Assembly (NCBI GenBank): GCA_013396995.1
Contig: VWZP01001727.1
Span: 1-64,000, forward strand
Reading direction: 5' to 3'
Origin: Dicaeum eximium
Lineage: Eukaryota; Chordata; Aves; Passeriformes; Dicaeidae
Length of the DNA stretch: 64,000 nucleotides
How positions within the stretch are numbered: the stretch's first letter is position 1; every line of letters starts with the position of its first letter. The translations under genes and the position numbers were made by a program. The notes under the pieces were generated by a model. It did not search any database. It was given only the letters and a program-made list of their open reading frames with translations, and had not been told where the DNA came from. This document shows, in pieces, positions 62,095 through 64,000 of the stretch.

Positions 62095-62733
62095 ATGATC
62101 ATGGGCTCGATTTCTTGCAGTATTTTTTTAAAGCATGATGTTTGTTTACCTTGGGTGTTTGGGGTTTCTAACCCAGGGCTGATATTCCCAAGTTTTAAGG
62201 GAAGGAACCTGCCCATTGGGAAGAGCAGTGTGGGAGCAAGGCAGGGATGGAGCTGCACGCCAGGCTGCCCATGCAGCAGGCACAGAGCCCACGGGGCAGG
62301 GCCCAGGAGGGCTCGCCTCACACCGAGCCCCAGCCTCACCCCTACAGGGTGTCACATCCACAGCCTGGGGGAGTTGCCATGGGAACCTTATTTTCCCAGG
62401 CAGAGCACACAGATAGATGCAACCCAGCAGCTTGCTCACTGTAAATTACTGTTTTCTCAAGAACTCAGTAACTTATGGAGCCACTCCTTCAGAAGTTGCT
62501 TGAAGTGTTATGAAATAAACTCCTTTTGGGGCTCTGTAATGACACCCGTGCCACAAAAGGTAGGTGTTGGCCAGAGAGAGAAGGGCAGGGGGATGGAGGT
62601 GCTGGGGGGACAGAGCCCACCTGGCACCCCTGCCTTTAGAGCTGCTGCACAGCCATGGAAACACAGGGAAGCAGCTAAAGGAGGGAAGTCCTATGTAGAA
62701 AAATATGTCATGGAAATAAAATTTAAATCTTAA
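62095..62733 (+). other. GC-rich patch with the window's longest open frame (212 codons)
   Basis: The plus-strand frame has no recognisable domain. Its middle is rich in Pro, Ser, Gly, Arg and Ala, and it is overlapped by minus-strand frames of 127, 97 and 106 codons. An AATAAA (62716-62721) sits just before its stop codon, but no promoter or splice evidence accompanies it. It is most probably a chance frame in a GC-biased patch; a lineage-specific transcript is the less likely alternative. Confidence 0.35.
62373..62386. promoter_or_regulatory. X-box-like site (RFX family)
   Basis: GTTGCCATGGGAAC differs at one base from the canonical palindromic X-box GTTGCCATGGCAAC. It lies in a GC-rich patch 2.9 kb from the palindromic X-box at 59461. 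A functional role is inferred only. Confidence 0.4.
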
Positions 62734-62739
62734 AAATAC

Positions 62740-64000
62740 ATCGTTAATATTGTGAATTGATTGATCAATTATAGCAGACTTCAATGAAGTCACTATTGTA
62801 AGTCCCTAAAACCCACAGGAGTTTTATAATAGCCTACAGTTTTAAAAACCACCTGCAAGTTTAAAAACATACCTAGGTTGAAGCTTAGAATTGAGATCGG
62901 GGCATGAAAAAGGTGAGTTTATTGTGGTATGATTATTAAATAAAAATAAATTATCTTTTCAAAGTTTCAGAAGTGAAAAAAAAAAACCAGTTAAATAATG
63001 CAGGTGCATACTGCATACCCTTTCAGAATGACCAACAAAAAAAGGTTATAAATCCCTTGTGCATAGAATTTAGTTACCAAAAATAGACTGAAATAAATAA
63101 ATTAACCAAAATCTGTGCATTCACAGTCAATTACTTCTCTGCCTTAATAAACTCTTCAGAAATAAATATACATTTCTTAAATTAGAAATACTCTATTCTG
63201 TTGAAGTCACAGGGTGAACAGTGGATTCTGAAAAGACAATGGATCCAAATGGCAAGACACTCAAATTTCTTTGGGAAACATTTGCCGTGTGAGCAGAGCA
63301 TTTACAACTTCCTATGTGCAGTCTTTGGTATTTTCTTTTTTTTTTTCTTTCTTCTTTTTTTAGAAGATAAAGAAGGGGGGAAAGGGAGAGTGCTGCTTCT
63401 GGTTTACAGGCTACAAGATGAGATTTGCAACATGCCATATTTTGTGTGGTCTAGCAAGCTACTACTGGTTCAGGGAGCAGAGTATTTGCAACTGTTTTCC
63501 TGGATAATAACACCCCGTGCAAGTGTTTTCTAACTGAATCATATAGAAGGTTTGTAATCCAAATGTATAAATACTCAAATAACTTCGTGTTAAAGCAGGT
63601 AAAAAATGTCAGAGGCAAAACAAACAAGAAGAAATCACATTTGAGGAAGAAAACCAACCAAACAAAAAACGAGAATGAGGGAAGGTGCAACTGCTATTTT
63701 TCTCATGCAGCGAGGTGGTTTGTGAGGAGTTTTACATCCCCGCAAGATAATGTTAAATTATAACCATATTTTAGCCATTCAAATCATTAACAAATCGATT
63801 TAAACTATCTCCTACTGAGGACTTGATCTGGGAGTAGAATACACAAGAAAGAAGGAGCTTGCTGTATTCTGGAAGTATTGCTTAAATTACATTCAAGCCA
63901 TCAGATAATTATGAACTTTCTTTTCCTTTATATTTATAGGGAATATTTATTGAATTGCACAGTGTGCTTTTACAATAAAGTGCTTTTTACGTCGGTTTCT
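62740..64000. other. Unique AT-rich non-coding DNA
   Basis: No gene is supported. A 110-codon plus-strand frame (63201-63533) has a homopolymer-derived phenylalanine stretch from the T-rich tract at 63336-63361. The other frames (79-81 codons) are opposed or low-complexity. Confidence 0.5.

Noticed and set aside
62095..62733. 212-codon frame with AATAAA near its stop as a real gene
   Set aside because: Low-complexity Pro/Ser/Gly/Arg/Ala-rich middle, several overlapping minus-strand frames, no homology recognised; kept only as a GC-rich patch.
1..64000. CRISPR array, operon, prophage or tRNA genes
   Set aside because: The sequence is vertebrate nuclear DNA; no regularly spaced repeats of CRISPR type and no cloverleaf-like segments were seen.

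Overview
This is vertebrate nuclear DNA, most likely from a bird. The evidence is the AT-rich composition with strong CpG depletion, many short A/T homopolymers, no long open reading frames, three truncated CR1 LINE 3' ends, and one solo LTR of a widespread avian endogenous-retrovirus family. The LTR type and the sparse repeat load fit a neoavian bird, perhaps a songbird; species and chromosome cannot be read from the window. One ambiguous base (N) lies at 60728.

No protein-coding exon, tRNA, rRNA or known small RNA can be supported. The longest open frames (212, 196, 186 and 167 codons) lie in locally GC-richer patches, overlap other open frames, and show no recognisable domain. The window is best read as intergenic or deep-intronic sequence, in the style of a gene desert.

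Layout: 1-11.3 kb is unique AT-rich DNA with two stretches that look like conserved regulatory sequence. 11.3-14.1 kb holds a CpG-bearing pocket, an LTR (12313-13005, minus strand, 5-bp target duplication ATACC) carrying a nested CR1 fragment, and a second CR1 fragment at 13865-14128. 14-38 kb is unique sequence with candidate regulatory islands (15.7-16.06 and 19.1-19.5 kb), a second CpG pocket at 22.1-22.4 kb, and low-complexity tracts. 38.7-52 kb has candidate regulatory islands (40.0-40.7, 44.3-44.8 and 48.6-48.9 kb), a CR1 fragment at 47.9-48.06 kb beside a GGTT-rich minisatellite, and several short perfect hairpins and tandem repeats. 52-64 kb has a GC-rich patch at 57.0-57.6 kb, a perfect 11-bp hairpin, a palindromic RFX-type X-box at 59461, a 34-bp tandem duplication, a CpG-bearing candidate enhancer at 60.04-60.48 kb, and a GC patch at 62.1-62.7 kb with a second X-box-like site.

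No genes are seen to work together here. Any function probably lies in distal regulatory elements acting on a gene outside the window. I found no convincing new genetic system; the most checkable signals are the candidate enhancers, the X-boxes, and the perfect hairpins at 49986 and 58683.
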